A stretch of 64,000 bases of DNA. Origin: Trichosporon coremiiforme. Taxonomy: Eukaryota > Basidiomycota > Tremellomycetes > Trichosporonales > Trichosporonaceae. The translations under genes were made by a program, and so were the position numbers. The number at the start of each line of letters is the position of its first letter. Position 1 is the stretch's first letter. Of this stretch, positions 21,802-31,500 are shown piece by piece. The notes beneath the pieces were generated by a model. It did no database searches. It had not been told where the DNA came from and was given only the letters and a program-made list of their open reading frames with translations. The stretch is from contig BCJJ01000004.1 of the NCBI GenBank assembly GCA_039545355.1, positions 248,001 through 312,000 of the forward strand, read 5' to 3'.

Positions 21802-23677
21802 CTACTGGAATGCCTCCGGCGGAATCGTAGCGCGAATCTCCTGGAAGTTGACGACAGCGCGCTCAACGTCCCAACCGTTCTGCGCGAGACACAACTCCGA
21901 GAACTGCGCGTTCATACCCGTCCGCTGACGGACCTGCTCGATAACCGCAGCCTTCTGAGCGGCCTCGTCGCCCGGCGCCGCAGTGACGGTGACGGCCGGA
22001 ATAGGGACAGCGCCCACGGAGGGAGGCACAATCGAGATATCACCCTTCACGAGGGTCGCCTTGTTGTCCCAGCTGCCGGTGCTGCCGAGGTACGAGTGGA
22101 CGACCATGGTGTCGGAGAGGATCACACACGGGTAACCCTTCGTTGCAGCGGGAGTTCCGGGGGGAGACGCCGCAAGGATAAAGGTTCGGGTGAAGGACCG
22201 GTAGGTCATGGACGGGACTGAAAGTCAGGTATTTCTCCTACGCATGTAACTCACGCTCTTGGAACTCTCCCTGGATAACGGCCGAGATGCGGTCGTTGTT
22301 GGTGTCGAAATACCACGCATCGATCGACCACTTGCTGGCGTCCTCCAGCGGGTGCTTCGTGTCGGGCACCGACTTCGAGAGCCATCGAAGAAGCTCCGCT
22401 TGGTCCATCGGCGACTTCAAAGTCTTGACACGCTGTTCGACAGTCGTGCAAGAACGGAAGAAGTTGCGGCCCGGCAGGGTCACCCACGCCTCAAAGGAGA
22501 CGGGCTGCGGTCGGCTCGAGCGAGACTTTGCGAGCTCCGTGGCCTGCGCCGATCGTGAGGGGAGAGTGTTGGCCGAGATGGAAATCGTTGCCTCTGGGTG
22601 GTAGAAGTCCATGACCTCCGCGCGGTTGTTGTCCCAGAGAGGGAAGAAGCGACCGCAGAAGTCCATGACGGCGGACTTGCAAGCCTCGTTTTCCTCAAAG
22701 GCAGTCGTGATGTCGATTGGGTAGGTGAAGGGTCGCACAGCCAGGGGCTTGCGCTCGTCCTCGGTGCGCTTGACGATCGGCTTGCGCTCCAGAGGGAAGA
22801 CGATGCGGTTCAGCTGCACGCTGTCGAGGATGAGAAGACCGGGGAAACGGCGGAGGATGTCGTGCTGATATTTCTCGCCACCATCAGGGCGCTGAAGCAT
22901 CTCCTCGCGGAACTTCGTGCCCTCGAGCTTCAGCTCGACAAGACTCTTCAAAGAGCCGGCAGCGGAAGATGCCTTGCCCTTCTGCTCTCCAGGTGACTGG
23001 AGGTGCTTGAGCTCATCGCTCTTAGCGATGGGGTTGTTGCTAAGGTCGAGAGCGCGGATGTAGGGAAGACAAATCGGTAATTTGGAAAGTTGGTGAAGCG
23101 ATTTGAAGCCGTTGTGTGCCAAGGACATGGTGACGATGCGGCTCTCTGGTGTCTCGAGGGTGGTTTGAATCAGCTTCCAGAAAACATGGCCCGCGTTCGC
23201 AGGTGCCTCAGGGCTGCCTGGGGGCGCGATTCCATGCTCCTTCAGCCAAGGATCGTTGGCGAGATCTGACATATTGACGACGCCGGGGGCGACGAGACGA
23301 GAGCGCAGCCAGTTTTTGATCTCCTCTCCACGAATGACCTCGCTGAGCTTGCTGTGCTGCTGTCGCCTGATCTGCTCGGCACGAGAACCGCTGTCCTTCA
23401 GGATGTCGGGCGTTCCCTCGGGGGCGCGCCTGTTGTTGGAGGGGTTGAGATTGGCTCCGCGGCGCTTGCCTTTAGCAGAAGAGCCGGAGGGGCCACTGAT
23501 GCGACTCGCTAGCGAGCCGCCGTCGGGCTTGGCGTAGGGAGCATCGCGGTTACGGCGACCGCTCTGCAAGTGTCGGACGAAGGAGGGTGGCAGGTTCGCA
23601 AATCGTGAGGGGTGGGTGCGAAAGCGATCGGCGGAAGGTGGGGTTTGTTGTTGTGACGATGGTGGGCCGTACGACAT
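21802..23677 (-). CDS. MEX67: mRNA export receptor Mex67 (NXF1/TAP family)
   Basis: Exons 23677-22255 and 22217-21802 (37-nt intron ending CTGACTTTCAG); 612 aa from the ATG at 23677. A basic N-terminus leads into leucine-rich repeats (IVTMSLAHNGFKSLHQLSKL, then YIRALDLSNNPI and LVELKLEGTKF). An NTF2-like domain begins about FCGRFFPLWDNNRAEVMDFY and runs through FTRTFILAASPPG...CVILSDTMVVHSYLG. The UBA-like TAP-C domain closes the protein (RTGMNAQFSELCLAQNGWDV, then ERAVVNFQEI). Mex67 with Mtr2 carries mRNPs through nuclear pores. The true N-terminus may instead be an upstream exon at 24452-24312 (separate entry), in which case 23677-23568 would be intron. Confidence 0.93.
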
Positions 23678-24839
23678 TGTTGATCGAGGAAGGAAGAACG
23701 AGCGTCAGCCTTAGTAGATGACGAGCGGAGGATCGGTCGAAAGCTGCTGTTACTCGAGGCAGGATGCTGCGACGCATCCGTGGTGGTTGAACCGAGTTGA
23801 CAGGAAGGTACGAGATGGACGTTGTGAAAAGCCAGGAGGAGAGAAGGCGAGCAAGAGTGACTACGCGATGGGCACCTGTGCAACTCGCCCGCCTACGGCG
23901 TACGGCGTGGGAAGACAGGCGGCCAGGAGCGCGGAGATGGGTGTGACTGCGTGCATCCGGTGGCAAAGTCTTGCGCTCCGCTGACGACCCCTAGCGCAGC
24001 GCCCTGGTAGCGGACACGCTATCAGCCGTGTCAGGCTAGGTAGCTGAGTGTGCCAGATAGCGGCGGTCACCCTTCGCATGGGCTAGACCGATTTTCACAC
24101 AGCACACGGCAAACGCCCGATCGTCATGATCGTCTCTTGCTTGACCCTGTCCTCTCCTACTGTCTTGTTCTCTTCGTTAAGCGCTGATCACGGCACTGAG
24201 CGCGTATCAACGTATCCTATTACCAACAATACCAATGATAGATGATCCGTCGGCGTCCACGGACTGACAAGCAGTGATGACCTGGAGAAGAGCAGCTCAC
24301 GTTGTACTCACCTGATCCAGCGGTCCGCTGCTTCGCGCGCCTCGCCGGTTGCGACCAGCTCGTCCGACTCCGCCATCCAGATCCATCTTGTCCTCGTTCC
24401 CAACGCCGGCGCCGCGGAGAGCACTGGAGAATGCGCGAGCACCGCCACTCATGGTTACCTGTTGCAAATGTGAGGTTGAGAGTGTGTGAGGTAATGAGCT
24501 CAGACGTGTAGGGTGAGTGTTCCTGGCGATACAAGTCGTGTCGCGGAACGGATGGATCGCAATGTGCGGGAGTTCGAGACGGATTGGGGTGGCGCTGGTC
24601 TTGATGGACGAGAGTTGAGTTGGTAACAAGAGACCAAGAGGGGACAAAGAAATAGCGATGCAGCGAAGGTTAGCGAATGGATGGGATAATTGAGTGCAAC
24701 TTGGGTGGCAAAAACGGGCTGGGTGCCACAGCCGGATATCACCGCAACCCCGCCCTGGCTCACTCTCAGCTTCATGATTACAGTCACCAAGGTCACTGTT
24801 GACGCATAACCACGCATACACCACCCTAAAGCTGCTACG
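23678..24839. promoter_or_regulatory. Divergent MEX67 / CUS1 upstream region
   Basis: Between the conservative MEX67 start and the CUS1 start. It contains the possible upstream MEX67 exon at 24312-24452. If that exon is real, the true divergent promoter is only 24453-24839, about 390 bases, like the other divergent pairs here. Confidence 0.5.
24312..24452 (-). other. Candidate first coding exon of MEX67
   Basis: From an ATG at 24452 an open stretch of exactly 47 codons ends at a perfect GTGAGT donor (24311). It encodes MSGGARAFSSALRGAG...MDLDGGVG, then RAGRNRRGARSSGPLDQ, an RG-rich sequence typical of Mex67/NXF1 N-termini. The phase is 0. The MEX67 frame offers a phase-0 acceptor at TCCGACACTTGCAG (ends 23568), which would join LDQ to SGRRNRDAPYAK. 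That needs a 743-nt intron, long for this genome. Alternatives: a small independent gene, or leader sequence. Confidence 0.45.
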
Positions 24840-26639
24840 ATGCCAGCAGCAAACGGCTATGCCGCTACCGCCAACGGCCACGCCGTCAAGACGTCTGGTG
24901 TCAAGTCGCGCGCCGCTCTGAAACGACTCAAGGCGAAGGCGAAGAAGGCCGCTGGCTCCTCGGCCCCCACTCCAACGTCGACTGAGCCCGAGAGCGATGC
25001 CGAGTCTGTCTCGTCGGTCATGACCGTCGAGTCCTTCCTGGACGCCGCCGAACCGACACCCGAGTCCTCCGAGTTCTCCGAGTTTCAGAAGGTGTTCCAG
25101 CACTTCACGGAGACGGGCGAGGACGGCCTGATCAAGGTCGAGGACGGTCCGAATAAGGGCCATGTCTACTATTCGGACGACGAGGACGAGGATGAGGAAG
25201 GACAGGCTGCGCGGAAAACTGGGATGGAAGGAATGACGAGGCGAGAACGAAGACGCGCAGCGAAGCTCAGTGTGGCGGAGCTGAAGCAGCTCGTCGACCG
25301 ACCAGAAGTTGTCGAGTGGTTCGACTGTGACGCGCGCGACCCGCGACTCCTCGTCACTCTGAAGTCTTACCGCAACACTGTTCCGATTCCGAGTCACTGG
25401 AACGCCAAGCGCGACTACCTGTCCGGACGAAGAGGAATGGAGAAGACGCCTTACAGGCTACCTCGTGAGTTGCTTCGTGTACGTCCGTAACTGACCGCAG
25501 CCTGGATCGCGGACACGGGAATCGGAGAGCAGCGTGATGCCGTCAAGTCGAAGGAGGCGCAGCAGACGCTGGCGCAGAAGACTCGCGAGCGTGTTCAGCC
25601 GAAGATGGGCAAGATCGATATCGACTACCAGAAGCTGCACGACGCATTCTTCAGGTACCAGGAGAAGCCGCGGATGTCCAAGTTCGGCGAGGCGTACTAT
25701 GAAGGCAAGGAGAACCAGGCGGACCTGCGGACGAAGAAGCCGGGAGAGCTGAGCGAGGAGCTGATCGAGGCGCTGAGCATCCCACCGCTTGCGCCGCCGC
25801 CATGGCTGATCGCGATGCAGCGTTTCGGCCCGCCGCCATCGTACCCGAACCTGCGTATCAAGGGTCTGAACGCCCCGATCCCCGCCGGTGCCCAGTGGGG
25901 CTTCCATCCTGGAGGCTGGGGCAAGCCGCCTATGGACGAGTACAACCGGCCGCTGTACGGTGACGTCTTCGGTGTCGTGCAGGGCGAGGAGAGCGCGAAC
26001 GCGACGGCAGTCGACCGCGAGCGCTGGGGCGAGATCGAGATCATGGAGGCGGAGGAGAGCGAGGAGGAGGATGAGGAAGACGAGGAGGAGGACATGGAGG
26101 AGGACGACGAGGACGAGGACGGCGAACCCGCCCCGACAGACGGCATGGAGACGCCGAGCGGTCTGGCCACGCCGAGCGGATACGCGTCTGTCTCGTCCAC
26201 GGTCCCCGGCGGCCTGGAGACGCCCGACTTCATCGAGCTGCGCAAGCGCATGCACCCCGAGCGCGACGACGAGGGCCCCTCGGGCCCGCGCGAGCTGTAC
26301 CACGTCATCCCCGAGCGCGAGACGAGCGTCAGGGGCTTCATGGGCAGCAGCACCGCCTACGACCTCTCCGGCGCGGCGCCCGTTCTCGGCGACGACCGGG
26401 GGACGAAGCGCAAGGCCGGCGCCGTCGATGTCTCCATCGACGGAGACGAGGATCTCACCCCCGCCCAGCTCAAGGCCAAGTACGACGAGGCGCGCAAGGA
26501 GGGGTCCCGCGTCCATGTTCCGGGACAGCACATCGACCGGTCCGAGTTTGACGACGTCATCTCGAGCGAGACAAAGAAGCGTGCCAAGACTCAGGACAGG
26601 AAGCGCAAGGAGGAGAAGGCCGAGAAGTACAAGTTCTAA
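24840..26639 (+). CDS. CUS1: Splicing factor 3B subunit 2 (Cus1/SAP145)
   Basis: Exons 24840-25464 and 25501-26639; 36-nt intron (GTGAGT...CTGACCGCAG); 587 aa. The DUF382 core includes KQLVDRPEVVEWFDCDARDP, IPSHWNAKRDYLSGRRG and, across the splice, RLPPWIADTGI. The PSP domain follows (ALSIPPLAPPPWLIAMQRFG, then PPPSYPNLRIKGLNAPIP and GWGKPPMDEYNRPLYGDVFG). A long acidic run lies at about residues 392-418. The Lys/Arg-rich tail ends KAEKYKF. The protein belongs to the U2 snRNP SF3b complex that holds the branch-site helix and pairs with SF3B4. The N-terminal SAP motif of animal proteins is not seen. Divergent from MEX67. Confidence 0.96.
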
Positions 26640-26828
26640 TTTACTGGACACTTGCGGTGGGGAAGGGGGGCCAGACAGTTAGCAGACTACCACAGGCACC
26701 ATCAGCCGTACATCATGTTGTGACATGCACAGATAACATAGAGCACAGGTGCGAAAATAATTGCATTACATGATCATTGCTCGTGATAGTGGTACACATG
26801 TACAAATATGGGTTTCGCGTGGGTTATC

Positions 26829-27842
26829 TTACAGCGCGAGCGGGTCTGACGTTACCATTGCTAATCGTGCTCTCGTTTGACTCACCACCATCGCTATCGG
26901 GTTCGCTCTTGACGTCGGCGTCGACGTCGCTCCAGTCGTCTCCATACTGCCTCTGCGGCTGCCGGCGCACACTCTGCTGACCGCAGATCTTGTTCGCCTT
27001 CGTGATTCTACCAGGAGTCGATTTCGGGTGGAAGACGTTCTCGTCGTCATCACTTCCGGACTTGCGCTTTTGGCGGAGAGGTGATGAGTGATGCTGCTGT
27101 ATTGTCAGTTATCACCCTCTGAGCCCCAACTCACATTCTGGGCGGCGGGGCGTGAGGATGATGTCGAAGCAGACGTAGATGTCGAAGGACGTGAGACTGG
27201 ACGGGCTGCGAGTGGGGATGACCGGCCGGTGCCGTTGGCGAGGTGTGCACGACCGTTCGACAGATGGCCGTTGGTGCCGTTGACGCGTCCGCTGAAGCTG
27301 AGACGTGCTTTCGGTGTCGTCTTCAATCGCCTCGGGTTCAGGTCGATCGTCCTTCCTTCCTTAAGGGCAGTGATGACGGGGCCAAGCAAGTTCGAGAGCT
27401 GCTCGTACTTCTGCTGCCATTCCTCCTTCTCCTGCTCCACGTCGCGGATGGCGTCCTCCCATCCTGCCTCCCACTCCGCCTTCCTCAGCTTGTCCTGGAA
27501 CGTCATTGCGCCGCCATTGCTGGATCTTGATCGCTCGGCAGCGGCAGCCTTCTCCAGCGCTGCGGCTTCGCGCTGCAGAGCCGCCTGCGTGCGCCCTTCC
27601 TCCTCTACAAGGCGTTCCTCGAGCGCTTCAGCTTTCGCAATGGCCTGCTCGAGGTCTTCCTCGGTTGCTGCGAGCCGCGACTCAGCCTTGCGCAGCACAT
27701 CGTTTTCGTACTCGAGGTCCGCTATCCGCGTCTTGTACTCGAGGTTCGTCTGTAAGACGCCCTTGTTCAGAAATTTGGAGAGCTCCAGCTCGTTCTCCAG
27801 CTTGGAGACAAGGTCCTGGAGCTGGAGCACCGTCTTCGCCAT
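26829..27842 (-). CDS. Uncharacterised coiled-coil protein
   Basis: Exons 27842-27135, 27096-26886 and 26845-26829 (minus); 311 aa. Introns are 38 and 40 nt with GTGAGT donors and CTGACAATACAG / GTAACGTCAG ends. The last coding exon is only 17 nt (DPLAL, stop). Residues 1-160 form a heptad-rich coiled coil (LQLQDLVSKLENELELSKFL and on). A Ser/Pro/Asn-rich linker follows, then a basic to acidic tail (LRQKRKSGSDDENVFHPKST; DDWSDVDADVKSEPDSDGD). I do not recognise the family. A scaffold at the spindle pole or cytoskeleton would fit a coiled coil of this kind but is not shown. Head-to-head with PML1. Confidence 0.75.
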
Positions 27843-28203
27843 TTTCGGGGAAGGCAGAGGGAAGGCTGTTGACGCGTCGCGATCCGGTCAGGCACAGGTG
27901 AAAGGGGGCTTGAAGGAGAGAGGGGAGGGGAGTGGGGCAGTTGATATGGGTTGTGGAAGTCGGGAAAGCTGGGCCGGATGAATCGCTTGTAGGGATCCCT
28001 GATATGAGGTCTTGTTGATGTTAGTGAACCAAAGACGCGACTGGACATGAGATGAACAGAACTCAATCCTGATTTTCAGGCACGGCGCGCGGTCCAGAGA
28101 CTCACCCCTGGCGGCGGCAACGCACACAAAGTACGACAACCTCCACCTCTCGTCTGTTGACGTTTCTTCCTCTCCATCTCGACAACGACTGACATCATCC
28201 ACA
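27843..28203. promoter_or_regulatory. Divergent promoter region: coiled-coil gene / PML1
   Basis: 361 bases between divergent starts. No TATA box was recognised. The C/T-rich leader of PML1 starts at about 28110. Confidence 0.5.
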
Positions 28204-29128
28204 ATGCCTCGCTCACCGCGTGACCGATCACCCCGTGGATACGGCAGGAGTCGCTCCCCTCCTCCTCGCAGCCGTGACAATCGCGACAAAAGAGACCGCC
28301 GTGACCGCGACAGGAGCAGGAGTCCGAAGCGGGAACCGGGGTGGGGAGACGAGTACACGGCCAAGGACAGGGAGAGGGAACGCGAGCGGGACCGGAAGCG
28401 ATACGACGAAGATGCTGCCGGAGATAAGGAGGTGAGTAATGAGTTAGCTGCTTTGGGAAGAAGACGACATCTGGAGAGTCGCCATGCGGTCTATCAGGGC
28501 GCATCAGCCATCACGCTACTCGTGCGACGTCAGATATAGCTAACAACATACAGAAGTCACCACCCAAACCTAACATGAAGAACACCGGGTTGCTCGCGAA
28601 GGAGTCAAACATGGTCAAGGGCGTCGCGCTCAAGTACCACGAGCCTCCTGAGGCGCGGAAACCTGTCGTCAATTGGCGGCTGTATGTGTTCAAAGGCTCA
28701 GAGCAAGTCGGTGAGTAAGAGCACGTATCCCGCAGGGGACTCAGTCGAGAGTGCAGCTGAACATTCAGACCTGATTCACATCTACCGCCAGTCTTGTTAC
28801 CTTCTTGGTCGCGACGCCGTCGTGACTGACATTCTGATTGAGCACCCAAGTTGCTCCAAGCAGCATGCCGTCATCCAGTTCCGCCAGATCACGAAGACGG
28901 ATAAGTATGGCGAGACGACGCAGACCGTGAAACCCTTCGTCATTGATCTCGACAGTACAAACGGCACATGGGTGAACGGAGAGGAGATTCCGCAGTCGAG
29001 GTACTACGAGCTGCGGTCAGGCGACAGTGAGTACAAGCTCTACCTGGAATTGCTTTAGCTAACTTTCAGTCATCAAGTTTGGAACGTCGAGCCGGGAGTA
29101 TGTGCTGCTTCCCGAAGATGCTAAGTGA
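28204..29128 (+). CDS. PML1: FHA-domain RES-complex splicing protein (Pml1/SNIP1)
   Basis: Four exons: 28204-28431, 28554-28710, 28769-29026, 29070-29128; introns 122, 58 and 43 nt; 233 aa. The N-terminus is Arg/Ser/Asp-rich (SPRDRSPRGYGRSRSPPPRS and on), as in SNIP1. Then comes the linker WRLYVFKGSEQV and a complete FHA fold: IHIYRQSCYLLGRDAVVTDI, HPSCSKQHAVIQFR, FVIDLDSTNGTWVNGEEIP and the final strand DIIKFGTSSREYVLL. The GR, SxxH and NG phosphothreonine-binding residues are present. In yeast Pml1 forms the RES complex with Bud13 and Snu17, aiding splicing and retention of unspliced RNA. The basic RS-like tail favours the SNIP1 form. Confidence 0.95.
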
Positions 29129-29349
29129 AAGACGTGTACCCTAACATACAACCAAATGCATCTAATCTATATCTAACAGGATGACTTAGACACACAGGCT
29201 GGACGGCGATCAAGAACGGCGACGGGAGGCTGGTGGAGGGAAACAGAAGTGAAGGAACGATGAAAACACGGTGATAATGTCAAGGTGTGCGAGGCTAGGG
29301 ACTAGGGGTTAGGTCTGGTCTACACATGGCTCAATGTTCATCCGCTCGG

Positions 29350-31010
29350 TCACTTGGCCTTGACGTCGTTGGTAAGGCTACCGTTATTGAACATGGCGGA
29401 GAGGCGACGGATCTTGTCGCCGCGGCGACGGGGCGCGTCGGGCGTAGAGCCCTTGCTGATGGAGCCCGTGGGGGTGTGCGTGGGGGTTGCTCTGGGAGTT
29501 GTAAGCGGCGTGGTCACTTTCTTCGCAAGGCTGCCAACGTTAATGGGAGACTTGGAGAAGGACTTGGAGCCGTTGGGAGTGTCGCCGTCGTAGCTGCTGG
29601 AGGAGATGTTCTGGATGCGGGGCAGGCCGTTGAGGAAGCTGGGAGGCGATCCGATGGCGTTCAAGATGCTCTTGGGAGGCGGGGTCGGGTTCCGGAGGCT
29701 GGCGTTGGGGAGGGGCTCGGTCGGCTGGGGCAGGATCTTGACGCTCTTGGCGGGAGGCGTCTGGAGAATGGTGGAGGTGAGGCTGGCGTTGGAAATCGAG
29801 GGAGACATGGGGAGCGCCATGGGCAGCGGGAGCCCGCCGCCGCACATGCAGTCGACGGGCTTGAGCAGGGGCGACATGACCGAGGGCGACATAATGGTGG
29901 GCGACAGGGGTGGCGACATGAGCGTGTCCCGGTCGACGAGCTTTCGGACCTTCTTGATGGCCTGTCCCTTCTCATGCCCGCGGCACTTGCCAGGGAAGCA
30001 TTTGCACCGTTGCCACTCAGACTTGGGCGGGATGACCCACGTACCGTCGGGTCGATACAGGTCCGGGCTCTGACGTCCAAGCACTTCAGCCATGCCGACG
30101 AGGAGGTCGGTGCTGAGCTCGAGCGTCTCCTTGGTTTTCTGTGGTTGGTGATCAGCGCGGCGGATCGCAGTCGTCCAGCCGCCACCAGCATTGCGGCGCA
30201 GCTTGCAGTGAACTCACGTGAGAAAACTTCAGCTCGTGCGATCGCATCTTCGCAGCGAGCGTCAGCCGGTGCGACTTGCCCCACTGCTGGTTGAGGGGCA
30301 CGCAAGCCTGCTGCACGCTAAGACGGTGGAGGAACGCATGGCGCTCCTCGTGCGCACGGTCGGCAGGATTCAGCAGCCACGAGCATGTGCACACTGGGAG
30401 CTTGGTCCGCAATGGCAGGTCGCACTTCTTGCCGGAAAGCACGCACGAGACGCAGCTGTAACCGAGAAACCGAAGCAGGCGAGGTCGTGGGGTCGGCATG
30501 CGCAAACGCAGAGATGGTGGCGGCGGAACAGGCGTGACGAATGCGGACGGGCAATGAATTTGTCCACACGCAAGATGTTTGCGGGTCAGCTCGAGTTCCG
30601 CCGCGATCGTGCTCAGGTGCACTCTTCTCACCGTCCGGGAACATAGGGAAACGGGTACTGCGAGTCCTCAGTACGAAGGGAGGCGATACACTTCGAGCCG
30701 CTCTCCTTGCAGCAGCCACACGGCTTCTCTGCGACGGATCAGTCAGGTGATCTCGCCAGCTTTCTGTCGCACGAGACGCCACTACCCCGGGGTTTCTGGG
30801 CTCCAAACGCACCAAGGATCACGGGCTCGTGGTCCGGCTCCGTGAGAAGGCTAAGAAGTCGAACACAGTCCCAGTCGTCGCCGTAGAAGGCGCGAGTCAT
30901 CACCGGGCGGAGCGCCTCCTGTTCGACGTTAGCCTAACTCGCCTTTCCTTCCTGTCGTCCACCACACTCACAGTGACGGTCGGGTCGAGTAGGGGGACGG
31001 GACGGTACAT
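29350..31010 (-). CDS. Novel Cys-rich protein with atypical zinc-cluster-like motif
   Basis: Five exons rebuilt from splice signals and phase (minus): 31010-30972, 30918-30813, 30728-30632, 30455-30218, 30138-29350; total 1269 nt, 422 aa, all phases close. The N-terminus MYRPVPLLDPTVT joins a segment with YGDDWDCVRLLSLL. A Cys block follows (KPCGCCKESGSKC; then CVSCVLSGKKCDLP and VCTCSW). After QQWGKSHRLTLAAKMRSHEL and a PDGTWVIPP segment comes a second Cys cluster (CKCFPGKCRGHE). The last 200 residues are Ser/Pro/Thr-rich. CVSC-x6-C looks like the first half of a Zn2Cys6 DNA-binding cluster, but the second half does not fit. A DNA-binding or metal-binding role is possible, not shown. I do not recognise the family. 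Confidence 0.75.
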
Positions 31011-31500
31011 GTTTGTTGAGTTGTGAGTGAAGTGAAGTTTGAGAAAGAGAAAAATGTTAACTTTGAACGCAATGACAAGGAGGACGGTGCACCCAGCGAG
31101 CGGCTCTTGCGCTCGTGGGCGGAAGCCCGGACGATGCCGAGCGTCGACGCGGGGGCCACCGTCAGGAGCACTTTGTCTCACCAGCGTGAGCGTAAGCGCT
31201 TTGGTCAGCTTTCTCGCATTCTCATTTGGGATCTCGCTGACGGAGCGGACGCTGCGGACAAGATGATCGCAAACAGCGAATGATGAAACATACGACACTC
31301 GTCCACACATGGAGGGATCGTATGCCTTGATCGCCAGTGGGTGGCGTCGCCTGAAAATCAGCCGCGCGTGCCACATGACAAGTCACGTCCGTTGATCTGT
31401 GGCGAACACTGCACCAGTACGTACGCGCATGGACTAGATCGCGATCCTGCCATGCATACGGCAGCTAAGCTTGAGTGTCTACAATACTCCAGAGATACAT
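31011..31500. other. Intergenic: leader of Cys-rich gene / 3' end of COY1
   Basis: 490 bases between two minus-strand genes. No gene was seen. Confidence 0.5.

Noticed and set aside
24297..25397. 366-codon antisense frame across CUS1 and its promoter
   Set aside because: Most is a shadow of CUS1. Only its last 47 codons (24452-24312) look real, and they are reported as a possible MEX67 exon.
29326..30294. 322-codon plus-strand frame opposite the Cys-rich gene
   Set aside because: It crosses the minus-strand intron and reads as Gly/Ala/Arg-rich shadow sequence, while the minus-strand model closes in phase over five exons.
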